A stretch of DNA of 64,000 bases from Modicisalibacter coralii. GTDB lineage: Bacteria > Pseudomonadota > Gammaproteobacteria > Pseudomonadales > Halomonadaceae. The stretch spans positions 64,023-128,022 of the forward strand of contig NZ_QWBW01000011.1 of NCBI RefSeq assembly GCF_004117855.1, in the 5' to 3' direction. Shown one piece after another: positions 1 to 7,275 of this stretch. Within the stretch, counting starts at the first letter, position 1. Every line of letters begins with the position of its first letter. Made by a program: the position numbers and the translations under genes. The notes below the pieces were generated by a model, which was given only the letters and a program-made list of their open reading frames with translations, ran no database searches and was not told the DNA's origin.

Positions 1-365
1 TGCTGAAGCTGGAAGCCGGGCTGGGTCTCGAAGCGTACGGTCCGCTTGCTGGGCCGTAACGCCCGCTTGGGCTGGATGTACATCCGTACGATCGTGACGC
101 CGCCGCTGTAACCCTGCTCGCGAATCAACTGGAAGATCACTTCGGCGTTCCAGACGTTGTCGGCCAGCAACTGATCAATGATCGGCTTGTAGGGATCGAG
201 CTTGCTCGCTCGCGGCCTGGCCGGTCGCCCGGAAGGTGCCTCCTCGCGGGCCAGATGGCGGCGCACGGTCCGTTCGCAACAGCCGATCTGATGCGCAATG
301 TCCACGAGGTGGGCGCCTCGCTGGTGAAGTTGCCTTATCATGAGAAAGTCCTCTCGGCTCAGCAT
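1..365 (-). CDS. istA: IS21-family transposase IstA, N-terminal part
   Basis: Reading leftward from an ATG at 365, the frame stays open to the window edge (121 codons). The product starts MLSREDFLMIRQLHQRG, followed by a helix-turn-helix with the pattern DIAHQIGCCERTVRRHL and the basic linker RPARPRASKLDPYKP. It continues LLADNVWNAEVIFQLIREQG, the usual start of IstA before the DDE core. IstA cuts and joins the IS ends, normally with the IstB ATPase. Only the DNA-binding N-terminus is visible, so I cannot tell whether the gene is intact. It marks the left side of the accessory region. Confidence 0.8.
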   Translation of the reverse strand, partial: MLSREDFLMIRQLHQRGAHLVDIAHQIGCCERTVRRHLAREEAPSGRPARPRASKLDPYKPIIDQLLADNVWNAEVIFQLIREQGYSGGVTIVRMYIQPKRALRPSKRTVRFETQPGFQLQ

Positions 366-424
366 GGCGCGGCCCTTACCGGTTTGGTCACCAGCAAGGA
401 AAGGCCATGCGGGTCGGGGGGACA
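1..424 (-). mobile_element. IS21-family element, left part cut by window edge
   Basis: The element enters from the left edge and carries the 5' part of an istA-type transposase gene on the minus strand. Its outer end is probably near 424, where the plus strand reads ggggggaca; read on the minus strand this is a TGTCCCCCC start, and IS21-type ends normally begin with TG. The istB helper ATPase would lie further left, outside the window. The end position is a guess because the partner terminal repeat is not visible. Confidence 0.6.
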
Positions 425-528
425 ATCTGTGTTGATGATTTACGGACTTATAGCTCCGGCGTCGACACCGGACTCGATACCGCTTGCCGCTGTGCAGGGC
501 GTGTGTGCAATAAAAGTGAGGAAGTACC

Positions 529-936
529 GTGCAAGGCACAGTAAAATGGTTTAGCTCTGAAAAAGGTTATGGCTTCATTACGTCTGAATGCGGAAAAGAT
601 TATTACTTCAATGTTCAAGGTGTAAGTGGAGCAGTTTTGCCATCAAATGGAGACTCGGTTCAATTTGAATCAAGGTCAGGCAGTAAAGGCCCAAGAGCGA
701 TAAACGTTACGATTACCGAAAAAGCCCCTGAGAGAAATAGCCGCCCTTCCGATGACAGGATTAACTGTCCAAAATGTGCTAAAAAAATTGTACCTAGAAT
801 CATTACTTATCGAGGTAGTCCGAAAAAGTCTGTTTGTCCGTACTGTGCTGCAACCGTCAAGGATTTTAGCTCCAACATCATTGGTTACATAATTATGGTA
901 GTCATTGTTATCGCAGTGCTGATGAACGTGATGTGA
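529..936 (+). CDS. Cold-shock-domain protein with zinc ribbon and C-terminal membrane helix
   Basis: The 135-residue protein begins with a cold-shock domain (about residues 1-65: GTVKWFSSEKGYGFIT is the RNP1 region and DYYFNV the RNP2 position). A zinc ribbon follows with two CxxC knuckles, CPKC and CPYC (about residues 82-112), and then one hydrophobic helix to the end (IIGYIIMVVIVIAVLM). The start is GTG at 529 with a gaggaag Shine-Dalgarno about 6 bases upstream. The domain order suggests a nucleic-acid-binding protein held at the membrane. The gene is markedly AT-richer than the chromosomal genes and sits between insertion elements, so recent acquisition is likely. Its function is unknown. 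Confidence 0.8.
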   Translation: MQGTVKWFSSEKGYGFITSECGKDYYFNVQGVSGAVLPSNGDSVQFESRSGSKGPRAINVTITEKAPERNSRPSDDRINCPKCAKKIVPRIITYRGSPKKSVCPYCAATVKDFSSNIIGYIIMVVIVIAVLMNVM

Positions 937-1283
937 TCATAAATTGGATAGATGCGCGTTCAAATTTACGTCTTGTTTAACGCATGGGTTATGCCCTCTG
1001 TATGCGCTTAACTCCGTTTTCGGTTTTTCGCAGGTTGACACGGTGATGGTTGTAAGTATGTTTCGATGTTGCCGATGCAATGTAATCTCTCAGACGGTGG
1101 AGCATTCAGTGCTTCGCCTGATGGTAGCGCGAAGGAAGCGGCATGAGAGAGTGGGAGAGGACGCAAGTCTGTCCGAGGACCGTATAGCGGCAAAGAAGGT
1201 GGAGAATTTGTTAGTAATATATGGCTGGTTCGGAGTGTAGCCATGGTAAATCAATGGACTGACCGTGCAGTACAATAAACTTT
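937..1283. other. Non-coding stretch left of the IS481-type element
   Basis: No reading frame here resembles a protein. The stretch holds one copy of a roughly 80-bp sequence (1052-1130) that recurs ahead of the second cassette array at 17479-17556. The remainder is intermediate in GC and probably a remnant of the region upstream of a cassette array. No clear attC site follows the cold-shock gene. Confidence 0.5.
1052..1130. repeat. Copy 1 of an ~80-bp sequence found ahead of both cassette arrays
   Basis: Positions 1093-1129 match 17520-17556 at 33 of 37 bases (core gacggtggagc, then tgcttcgcctg). The stretch before it (gtaagtatgtttcgatgttgccgatg) is also alignable with 17479-17503. Both copies lie 5' of an attI-like junction and are non-coding. 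Confidence 0.65.
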
Positions 1284-1293
1284 AACCAGCGTG
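1284..1293. repeat. 10-bp direct repeat, left flank of IS481-type element
   Basis: The sequence aaccagcgtg occurs here and again at 2513-2522, immediately outside the two IS ends. This is the arrangement expected of a target-site duplication. Confidence 0.6.
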
Positions 1294-2512
1294 TACAGTG
1301 ATGGTATTCGCCTGACACATGCCCCCGTGGGCTCCCTATAGTTAAGCAGTGTTTTCTGCCGTTTTCCTGGGCTCCTTCTTCGTCGCCTTAGGGAGTCCCT
1401 TCTTGAAGACGGCATAGGGCGTCGCCCCCTTCATGTTGCGGCCCTGATGCGGCCGTTGCGTGTTGTAGATGACCAGATAATCGTCCAGGTCCTGCTGCAT
1501 CTCTTCCAGGGCCTCGTACCACTTGGTGCGCCCCTGGATGCGGAAGTGCTCGTCCAGAAGGGTACGGTGCAGCCGCTCGACGAAGCCGTTGCTCTGCGGT
1601 CGCCGAACCTTGGTGGTGCGATGCTCGATCTCTTCGAGCTGAAGGAACAGCTCATACGGATGCTGATCCTTCCGGCCGCAGAACTCTCGGCCGTTGTCGC
1701 TGAGCACCGTGCTGACTTTGGCGTTGTGGGCCTCGAAGAAAGGCAGCACGTCGTTGTTGAGCACATGTACTGCCGTGATGGGCAGTTTGCTGGTGTAGAG
1801 GCGCCCCCAGGCGTAGCGGCTGAAGCAGTCGATCACGGACTGCAGGTAGACCTTGCCGACCCCCTTGAGCGTGCCGACGAAGAAGGTGTCGACGGCCACC
1901 AGTTCACCGGTGTGGTGGACCTCGATATGGCGTTCGCGGAACTCAGGGCTGAAGCCTTCCAAGTGGCGAACCTGATCTTCGGTCAGCTCGATCTTCTGCT
2001 CGCGTGTGGCCTTCTCGAGCCGCAGCAGGCGCTCATGACGGGTCAGCAAGTCATGGCGTTCCCAGACGCCTCGGACTCCCGTAGAGCTGACCTGAATACC
2101 ACGTAGCGCCAGTTCTTGAGCGACGCGAACCGGACCGTGGGTGGGGAAGGCCAGGCTGTGCTCGAGAATGGCCGTTTCGATCTCTTCGCTGACGCGGTTG
2201 GGGTGTGGTCCCCGCGGCCCGGGAAGCTTGTCGACAAGCCCCTCGGAGCCGAACGTCTGATAGTTGCGACGGATCTCATAGAACTGCTGCCGGGAGTAGC
2301 CCATGACCTTGCAGGCCTTGCTGACGTTCTGCAGATCCTTGGCCAGTTCTAGGAGACTGAGCTTGCGTCGTGCTACCTTTTCTTCGGTGGTCATAGTCGT
2401 TTCCTCATGGTGTTACAGCCGAGCGTCAGACACTCGTTCTATAACCCACGGGGAGCACTATGGCCACTTTGCTTTTCAGCGGCCGACTGTCAGGTAAATA
2501 CCGTCACACCTC
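1294..2512 (-). mobile_element. Complete IS481-family-like insertion sequence
   Basis: About 1.2 kb with a single transposase gene. The terminal inverted repeats are 1298-1317 (gtgatggtattcgcctgaca) and 2488-2507, whose reverse complement is gtgacggtatttacctgaca: 17 of 20 bases match. A 10-bp direct repeat, aaccagcgtg, flanks the element. Removing the element and one repeat joins ...ctttaaccagcgtg to cagtttaaattt..., so it appears to have landed just ahead of the attI-like junction of the first cassette array. A truncated second copy lies at 4027-4226. Confidence 0.85.
1342..2394 (-). CDS. IS481-family DDE transposase
   Basis: The 350-residue transposase has an N-terminal helix-turn-helix (about residues 14-45, SKACKVMGYSRQQFYEIRR). 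A second winged-helix-like section follows, then an rve/integrase core with the DDE triad: D169 (VAVDTFFVG), D233 (LSDNGREF) and E273 (FVERLHRTLL). The C-terminal YNTQRPHQGRNMKG motif is typical of the family. The length is normal and the frame uninterrupted, so the enzyme is probably functional. The ATG at 2394 is chosen because it begins MTTEEKVARRKL and is the first start inside the element. Confidence 0.93.
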   Translation of the reverse strand: MTTEEKVARRKLSLLELAKDLQNVSKACKVMGYSRQQFYEIRRNYQTFGSEGLVDKLPGPRGPHPNRVSEEIETAILEHSLAFPTHGPVRVAQELALRGIQVSSTGVRGVWERHDLLTRHERLLRLEKATREQKIELTEDQVRHLEGFSPEFRERHIEVHHTGELVAVDTFFVGTLKGVGKVYLQSVIDCFSRYAWGRLYTSKLPITAVHVLNNDVLPFFEAHNAKVSTVLSDNGREFCGRKDQHPYELFLQLEEIEHRTTKVRRPQSNGFVERLHRTLLDEHFRIQGRTKWYEALEEMQQDLDDYLVIYNTQRPHQGRNMKGATPYAVFKKGLPKATKKEPRKTAENTA

Positions 2513-2522
2513 AACCAGCGTG
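2513..2522. repeat. 10-bp direct repeat, right flank of IS481-type element
   Basis: Second copy of aaccagcgtg (first at 1284-1293), the probable target-site duplication of the insertion. Confidence 0.6.
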
Positions 2523-2529
2523 CAGTTTA

Positions 2530-2569
2530 AATTTCTATCAGAGCGTACTGTCTAGTACCTGTCAAAACT
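2530..2569 (+). other. attI-like or cassette-boundary junction of array 1
   Basis: The stretch gagcgtactgtctagtacct followed by gtcaaaactctATG aligns with gagcgcgctatctaatacct followed by gttagggtttATG ahead of array 2 (17746-17778). In array 2 the junction contains a GTTAGGG core like an integron recombination site. Here the core has decayed to GTCAAAA. The gene starts right after the junction, as first cassettes usually do. Whether this is a true attI is inferred. Confidence 0.4.
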
Positions 2570-2571
2570 CT

Positions 2572-2955
2572 ATGAGAATCGAACCATTTTTCAATCTTGA
2601 TGATGTTTCCCTGAGTGTGAACCAGGATGAGTTGATCCAGCTGCTTGGCGCTCCAGTGAGCAACAGCGTAAACCGGTCGGGCTTGTATGAATTTGATTAC
2701 GGTCGGCGAATTTTTCGGTTTGCGAAAAGTGGTTTCTTGAGTGAGGTAACCATCGAGGCTGAGTTGGTAGAGTTTGGCAAAATTAGCGTTCCGTTTACTG
2801 TGTTGGTTGATTTTATAAACTCCAACGATCCTGGGGCTTTTGAAAAGTATGGATTCATAGTGAGCCCGGCTTACGGAGTAGCGTTCGATCCAGAGTACCA
2901 CCCCTGGGTTACAGTTCTAACCAGAAGAGGGCTGGACGCATGGAAAAAGCTTTAA
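2572..2955 (+). CDS. Hypothetical cassette protein (127 aa)
   Basis: A 127-residue soluble protein with no signal peptide, membrane segment or metal-binding motif. I do not recognise its family. It opens MRIEPFFNLDDVSLSVNQDE and has a central beta-rich part (YEFDYGRRIFRFAKSG) and a C-terminal VTVLTRRGLDAW. The ATG at 2572 is chosen because the sequence upstream belongs to the IS flank. No good Shine-Dalgarno is visible, which is common for genes placed directly behind an integron junction. The stop codon merges with a degenerate attC-like site. The gene is AT-rich compared with the chromosome. Confidence 0.65.
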   Translation: MRIEPFFNLDDVSLSVNQDELIQLLGAPVSNSVNRSGLYEFDYGRRIFRFAKSGFLSEVTIEAELVEFGKISVPFTVLVDFINSNDPGAFEKYGFIVSPAYGVAFDPEYHPWVTVLTRRGLDAWKKL

Positions 2956-3016
2956 CAAGCTACGTAGGTCGGTCGTCCCTGACGGGCCGCCGCTTCGCTG
3001 TGCATTATTTTGGTAG
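2952..3016 (+). other. Degenerate attC-like site after first cassette
   Basis: It begins tttaacaagctacg, like the TAACAAG starts of better sites in the window, overlaps the upstream stop codon and contains a G/C-rich imperfect hairpin (gtccctgacgggc). The expected closing GTTRRRY core is missing, so the site is probably dead. Confidence 0.4.
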
Positions 3017-3025
3017 GGATATGTC

Positions 3026-3490
3026 GTGCTTTCAAAGGTCATAAGTGGTGGACAAACTGGCGCTGACCGGGCGGCGCTCGATGCGGGCCTTGAATGGGGC
3101 TTTCCAATCGGCGGGAGTTGTCCTGTCGGGCGGATGGCTGAAGATGGGCCAATCAATGATGCCTATGGTTTGACCGAAATCGGCGGTGGATATCGCCAGC
3201 GGACGAAGCAAAATGTCATCGATTCAGACGGCACGGCCATTTTTTACGAGTCTTATCTTCAAGGGGGAACGGAGGCAACCGTTCTTTTTTGTATTAAGCA
3301 AGGAAAACCGTATAAGCTCATTGATATTGAACTGATTAAACCGGTGCGGGCAGCAGAACTCCTTGGTGAGTTCGCCCGTGAATTCAACGTCAGTGTATTG
3401 AATGTCGCAGGTCCCAGATCAAGCAGTTGCTCTGCAATATACAGTTATGTGAGACGGGCAGTGGGCCTTGTGATACAGCAATCAATATAA
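3026..3490 (+). CDS. Putative molybdenum-carrier-like (YpsA/LOG-type) protein
   Basis: The 154-residue protein begins MLSKVISGGQTGADRAALDA, the nucleotide-binding-like glycine motif of the predicted molybdenum-cofactor carrier family (MoCo_carrier, Rossmann-type). The family signature continues in GGSCPVGRMAEDG, LTEIGGGYRQRTKQNV and the late NVAGPRSSS loop. Length is normal for the family. The start is GTG at 3026 behind ggtaggga; the ATG at 3021 is out of frame. The link to molybdenum is by homology of the fold only, and the biological role is unproven. The gene forms one cassette with the attC at 3488-3567. Confidence 0.75.
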   Translation: MLSKVISGGQTGADRAALDAGLEWGFPIGGSCPVGRMAEDGPINDAYGLTEIGGGYRQRTKQNVIDSDGTAIFYESYLQGGTEATVLFCIKQGKPYKLIDIELIKPVRAAELLGEFAREFNVSVLNVAGPRSSSCSAIYSYVRRAVGLVIQQSI

Positions 3491-3567
3491 CCAGGCCAGG
3501 TGCGGTGATGGCTTTTTCGTTAAGGCTGCGCCTTTGCTACAAAGCCGTGCATGCTGCAAGCGTTAGC
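3488..3567 (+). other. attC site of the MoCo-carrier-like cassette
   Basis: It starts TAACCAGGCC at the stop codon of the preceding gene and ends AAGCGTTAGCG (GTTAGC core at 3562-3567). The internal arms ggcttttt and aaagcc pair imperfectly. It is clearly related to the sites at 18806-18888 and 21878-21957, which share gcggctgcgcctt, caaagc and gtgctgc blocks. Confidence 0.8.
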
Positions 3568-3683
3568 GCTATAGGTGAGTGTTGACGAGATTGGCTATTA
3601 CCTGGTGTCCGCCAGTCGAACTTGTCGACGAGCAGCTTTACTTGCACTAAAATCGAACGTGCTGCGACATTGGGTTATAAGAT

Positions 3684-4025
3684 ATGGATAAAGAGCTGGC
3701 GAATCGAATCGCTGAATTCGAGCCGCAGGATGGTAATTGGTTACCTCTTGAAGAGTTGCTTCAGCGAGCCCTTTTAGCCGCTGATATGCAGGTCTACTAT
3801 CCAGCAATTTTTAGGCTCTTTGAGCGTTATCCAGATGAGGATGGTGCAGGTGTTTTTTGGACCGCATTGCATGGCATGGAAGATGCAGGTGGCTATGAAA
3901 AAGATCTGCTGGAGTCTTTCCAGAGGTCTCCGTCAGAGATGACCGAGACAATATTGTTACGTCTGCGAAATTCGGGTAGTGAATATGTGTCAGATGTTCT
4001 TGTTGATGACTTGATCGGAGGTTAA
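3684..4025 (+). CDS. Hypothetical helical cassette protein, immunity-like
   Basis: A 113-residue, acidic and apparently all-helical protein with no signal peptide or membrane segment. The pattern WTALHGMEDAGGYEKDLLES followed by RSPSEMTETILLRLRNSG recalls small helical immunity-type proteins that guard against contact-dependent toxins. I cannot name the family and no partner toxin is present. The stop codon is only a few bases from the end of the truncated IS481 copy, so the cassette's own attC has been lost. Confidence 0.6.
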   Translation: MDKELANRIAEFEPQDGNWLPLEELLQRALLAADMQVYYPAIFRLFERYPDEDGAGVFWTALHGMEDAGGYEKDLLESFQRSPSEMTETILLRLRNSGSEYVSDVLVDDLIGG

Positions 4026-4026
4026 G

Positions 4027-4226
4027 TGTACAGTGATGGTATTCGCCTGACACATGCCCCCGTGGGCTCCTTATAGTTAAGCAGTGTTTTCTGCCGTTTT
4101 CCTGGGCTCCTTCTTCGTTCCCTTGGGGAGTCCTTTCTTGAAGACGGCATAGGGTGTCGCCCCCTTCATGTTGCGGCCTTGATGCGGCCGTTTCATGTTG
4201 TAGGTGACCAGATAGTCGTCCAGGTC
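4027..4226 (-). mobile_element. Truncated second copy of the IS481-type element
   Basis: Positions 4027-4226 repeat the left part of the element at 1292 onward with few mismatches: the terminal repeat (4033-4052) plus the 3' end of the transposase. Similarity stops abruptly after tcgtccaggtc at 4226, and the rest of the element and its right terminal repeat are gone. The copy has the same orientation as the complete one 2.7 kb away. Confidence 0.9.
4077..4226 (-). pseudogene. Transposase fragment (C-terminal ~50 codons)
   Basis: The minus strand encodes the last 50 or so residues of the IS481-type transposase, including RPHQGRNMKGATPYAVFKKG, and ends at a stop codon matching 1342. Small differences (Lys-Ala to Lys-Gly near the end, Thr-Gln to Met-Lys before RPHQG) show it has diverged slightly from the intact copy. 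Confidence 0.85.
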
Positions 4227-4253
4227 TGGCGCTATCTTTACCAGCGTCTCAAC

Positions 4254-4292
4254 CACACGGCGCCTTCCTTCGGGAGGCGCCGTGTGTCGTTT
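4254..4292 (+). terminator. Strong hairpin, likely plus-strand terminator
   Basis: cacacggcgcct (4254-4265) pairs perfectly with aggcgccgtgtg (4275-4286), followed by tcgtttt. No intact plus-strand gene ends just before it, so it is probably left over from a gene lost when the truncated IS joined this sequence. A near-identical stem lies at 23147-23179. Confidence 0.7.
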
Positions 4293-4401
4293 TGGGCCGC
4301 CTGTTCGGGCGGCACGACGAGCAAAAGCCGTGTCACCTCGATGCGTTGGGAAGGGGAGTTACCCCTTGAAAGAAGTCGATTGCAAATGGCGATCGATCTT
4401 C

Positions 4402-5142
4402 TCAGTCCGCAAAGGTGGGGTCTTCGGCATGGAGAATCGCCTTCATTTCTTCGAAATGGGCGATCGAAAAGTCCCGAATAGACTCCCAGTCGCGCGCCGT
4501 CGCTTCGGCGACTTCATCGGGCAGCACGTTCAGCGGCTGGCCGGTCGCGTAGGCTTGCACCAGCGTGCGGCAGGCGCGCTCGAGGGTGTACATGTCGTCG
4601 AATGCTTCGCCGACGGTCTCGGCCGCGACCATGACGCCGTGATTGCCCATCATCAGGCGGGTCTTGTCGCCCAGCAGTCCGGCGAGGCGTTCGCCTTCGG
4701 CTTCGCTGTTGGCCATGCCGCTGAAGCCATCGTCGATCGCGACGCGGTTGAAGTATCGCCCGGTGTTCTGGTCGATCGGCAGCACCCGGGGGTCTTTCAG
4801 CGTGGCGATGGTGGTGGCATAAGGGGGATGAAGGTGCAGCACGACGCGGGCCTGCGGCATCAATCGATGCATCTGGCCGTGGATCGACCAGGCCGTGGGA
4901 TCGACGACCTTGTTCAGATCCGGCGCTTCGCCGTCGAGATCGAACAGCACCAGGTCGCTTGCCCGAATGGTGGAGAAATGCTTCCACTTCGGGTTCATCA
5001 GAAAGCGCCGACCGTCGGCGGAAACCGCTGCGCTGAAGTGGTTGGCCACCGCTTCATGCAAACCCTGCTTGGCGACGATACGGAACAGGGCGGCCATGTC
5101 CACGCGCAACTGCCATTCGTCGGGGTGTGTCGATTCGGTCAT
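4402..5142 (-). CDS. Class II aldolase/adducin family protein
   Basis: The 246-residue enzyme has the class II aldolase metal site: H103 and H105 in VVLHLHPPYAT and H168 in MGNHGVM. The motif GFSGMANSEAEGERLA is also typical. Members use a divalent metal, usually Zn, to cleave or epimerise sugar phosphates, or as decarboxylases or dehydratases. The substrate is not predictable here. The gene ends the minus-strand series from the monooxygenase at 9694 and lies 117 bp after the LysR gene, so a role in the same pathway is plausible. The ATG at 5142 has the Shine-Dalgarno-like aggaag upstream. Confidence 0.85.
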   Translation of the reverse strand: MTESTHPDEWQLRVDMAALFRIVAKQGLHEAVANHFSAAVSADGRRFLMNPKWKHFSTIRASDLVLFDLDGEAPDLNKVVDPTAWSIHGQMHRLMPQARVVLHLHPPYATTIATLKDPRVLPIDQNTGRYFNRVAIDDGFSGMANSEAEGERLAGLLGDKTRLMMGNHGVMVAAETVGEAFDDMYTLERACRTLVQAYATGQPLNVLPDEVAEATARDWESIRDFSIAHFEEMKAILHAEDPTFAD

Positions 5143-5259
5143 GATAGGTCTTCCTGTTGGTGATTGTAATGTGAAGCCGGCTGATGAGTGATCGGGTTCG
5201 ATATCCCCTGACAGAACCCTTTCTTGTTCATGGCGTTTCTTGAAGGTGTGATCCTGTGT

Positions 5260-6204
5260 TTAGCCGTCGGTCTCTTTCGGGGGCTTGTCGCTGTCGCTCA
5301 TGAGGTCTACCAACTCGCTTTCCTTCAGAAAATCCTGCATTGCCTGGGCGACGGGGCTTAGGCGAATGCCTTTCAAGGTGGCGATTCCGACCGTCAGCGC
5401 CCGCACCTCGCCCTCCAGCGGGATGGCTCGGAATGCCTTGCCGTCCAGCGCCAGGTGGCGGCCGGGAGGCACGTTCAGCAGCGTGAAGCCAAAGCCATTG
5501 GCGACGAGCCCCCTGACCATGCCGATCGATGTCGCGCGGTGGGCGATCTTTGGCTGACGCGGCGCGTCGACGAACAGCGAAAGGAAGTAGTCCCGGCTCA
5601 TCGGCCAATCGAGCAGCACCATGGGGTAGTCGCTCAACGTCTCGATGGACACACGCTCGTGCGCGGCCAGCGGATGATCCGGCGCGACGGCGGCATAGGG
5701 CGGGAAACGGCATAGCGCCTGGAACTCGATATCGTCGGGGACCTGCATGTCGTAGACGATCCCGAGCTCGTAGCGTCCGCTGCGCAGCCCCTCGATGATG
5801 TCCATCTGATGGCCTTCGTCGCACTGTGGCTCGACCCGCGGGTAGGCTTTCAGAAACTCCTGCATGAGCCGGGGCATGAAAATGGGAGCGAAGGTCGGGA
5901 AGGCGACCATGCTCAATGGCCCGGCCACGTCCTGCCCCAGCGACACGGCGAATTGCATGAGCCCCTCGGCGTCGTGCAGCAGGGAGCGCGCCCGGGTCAA
6001 CAGCAGCTCGCCCCCTCGGGTCAGCGACAGGCCCTGGGCATGGTGGCGCACGAAGAGCTGGACACCCGCCATATCCTCGAGCTGTGCGATGGCGGCAGAG
6101 ATCGACGGTGGAGACACGTTGATCTTCTGGGCCGCGCGCGTCACGCTCCCCAACTCGCCGGCGATGACGAAATAACGCAACTGCTTTAGCGTGGCATGAA
6201 GCAT
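5260..6204 (-). CDS. LysR-family transcriptional regulator
   Basis: The 314-residue regulator has an N-terminal winged helix-turn-helix (about residues 3-62: LKQLRYFVIAGELGSVTRAAQKINVSPPSISAAIAQLED). A type 2 periplasmic-binding-like effector domain follows from about residue 92. It is transcribed in line with the dioxygenase gene upstream and the aldolase gene downstream, and probably controls this catabolic block in response to a pathway compound. No operator was identified. The C-terminus is a low-complexity acidic tail. Confidence 0.92.
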   Translation of the reverse strand: MLHATLKQLRYFVIAGELGSVTRAAQKINVSPPSISAAIAQLEDMAGVQLFVRHHAQGLSLTRGGELLLTRARSLLHDAEGLMQFAVSLGQDVAGPLSMVAFPTFAPIFMPRLMQEFLKAYPRVEPQCDEGHQMDIIEGLRSGRYELGIVYDMQVPDDIEFQALCRFPPYAAVAPDHPLAAHERVSIETLSDYPMVLLDWPMSRDYFLSLFVDAPRQPKIAHRATSIGMVRGLVANGFGFTLLNVPPGRHLALDGKAFRAIPLEGEVRALTVGIATLKGIRLSPVAQAMQDFLKESELVDLMSDSDKPPKETDG

Positions 6205-6339
6205 GGAAATTCCTTGATACGAGCTATCGCCGAGGCATCATGCGCTGGACCCGTGACAGCGTCCAGCCACGGCAGGTTCCAGCCCTCGACACGCAGTCGC
6301 TATCTCGCCGCCTTCGCATCGGCCGCCGGGCCGATCGCC

Positions 6340-7209
6340 TCAGCTCGCCGCATCCAGCCCCGATTGCTGAACGAAGAACGACGCCCCCTTCGGCTTCTGG
6401 GGCAGCCGCAGCACGTTGGCCGTGGTGCGTACCGTGCCGGTCTCCTCGCCACGCAGCAGCATGCCCTGATGCTGGCTCGGCAGCGGATTGTCGCCGTAGG
6501 GAAGGGCATCCTCGGCGGCGTACACGGTGATGAAGAGGGTCCGCGGCAGGTTCGAGGCATTCGGTGCGGAGGCGTGCAGCAACCGTGTATGCATGAAGCA
6601 CACCGAGCCCGCCGGGCCGATGCACTCGACCGGCGACTGGCACTCGCGCTCGACGACCTCGTCATCCACGCTGCCGGTGAAACGTCCCCCCTGCCAGTGC
6701 GAATAGAGCGGCTGCTTGTGGCTACCGGGGATGACCTGCAGCGGGCCGTTCTCGGCGGTCACTTCGCCGACCATCAGCAGCGCCGTCACCAGGTCGTCGT
6801 TGCTGTGCGGCGTGAACAGAAAATCCTGATGCCATTTCACCTGGGTTTCCGTGCTGGGCAGCTTGGAATTGACCTTGCTGTGATGCAGGCGCACGCCGGC
6901 GGCACCGATCAGCTCATGCACCATGTCGGTCATGCGGGAGTCGGCCGCCACCTGGAGATACGCCGGCGAGATCTCGGTCGGCGAGGCGACGCGGCGCAGC
7001 GAAGGGTGCTCGGCACTGTGGTCGCCGCCGACGTCGAAGCGGGCCCGGTGATCCAGGGTCTCGCCGTAGGCGGCGGTCTGCTCGCGGCTTTCGTCGACCC
7101 AGTGATTGAATGCCTCGTTCAGGGCGTTCAGCTCGCTGGCATCGAGCACGTTTTCGACGACGAGATAGCCATCTCGGTGGAACTGTTCGATCTGGGCTGC
7201 GTCAAGCAT
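6340..7209 (-). CDS. Phytanoyl-CoA dioxygenase (PhyH) family Fe(II)/2-oxoglutarate oxygenase
   Basis: 289 residues from the ATG at 7209 (MLDAAQIEQFHRDG), which has an aagg Shine-Dalgarno; an upstream in-frame ATG at 7269 is less likely. The iron triad is H127 and D129 (VKWHQDF) plus H212 (RLLHASAPN). A downstream Arg in LPRTLF would hold 2-oxoglutarate. GPLQVIPGSHK is the usual PhyH core. The family includes ectoine hydroxylase and several small-molecule hydroxylases. The substrate here is unknown, but the gene follows RidA, DUF1028 and monooxygenase genes, pointing to oxidative catabolism of an imported compound. Confidence 0.88.
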   Translation of the reverse strand: MLDAAQIEQFHRDGYLVVENVLDASELNALNEAFNHWVDESREQTAAYGETLDHRARFDVGGDHSAEHPSLRRVASPTEISPAYLQVAADSRMTDMVHELIGAAGVRLHHSKVNSKLPSTETQVKWHQDFLFTPHSNDDLVTALLMVGEVTAENGPLQVIPGSHKQPLYSHWQGGRFTGSVDDEVVERECQSPVECIGPAGSVCFMHTRLLHASAPNASNLPRTLFITVYAAEDALPYGDNPLPSQHQGMLLRGEETGTVRTTANVLRLPQKPKGASFFVQQSGLDAAS

Positions 7210-7275
7210 GGTGTCATTACCTTGTTGTTGAGAATTCACTTGTTGCAATCGGTCCGCGCGGCGGGTCACGCCGCG

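Noticed and set aside
944-1240. Small frame after the cold-shock gene
   Set aside because: No Shine-Dalgarno, no family resemblance and it crosses the repeated non-coding sequence.
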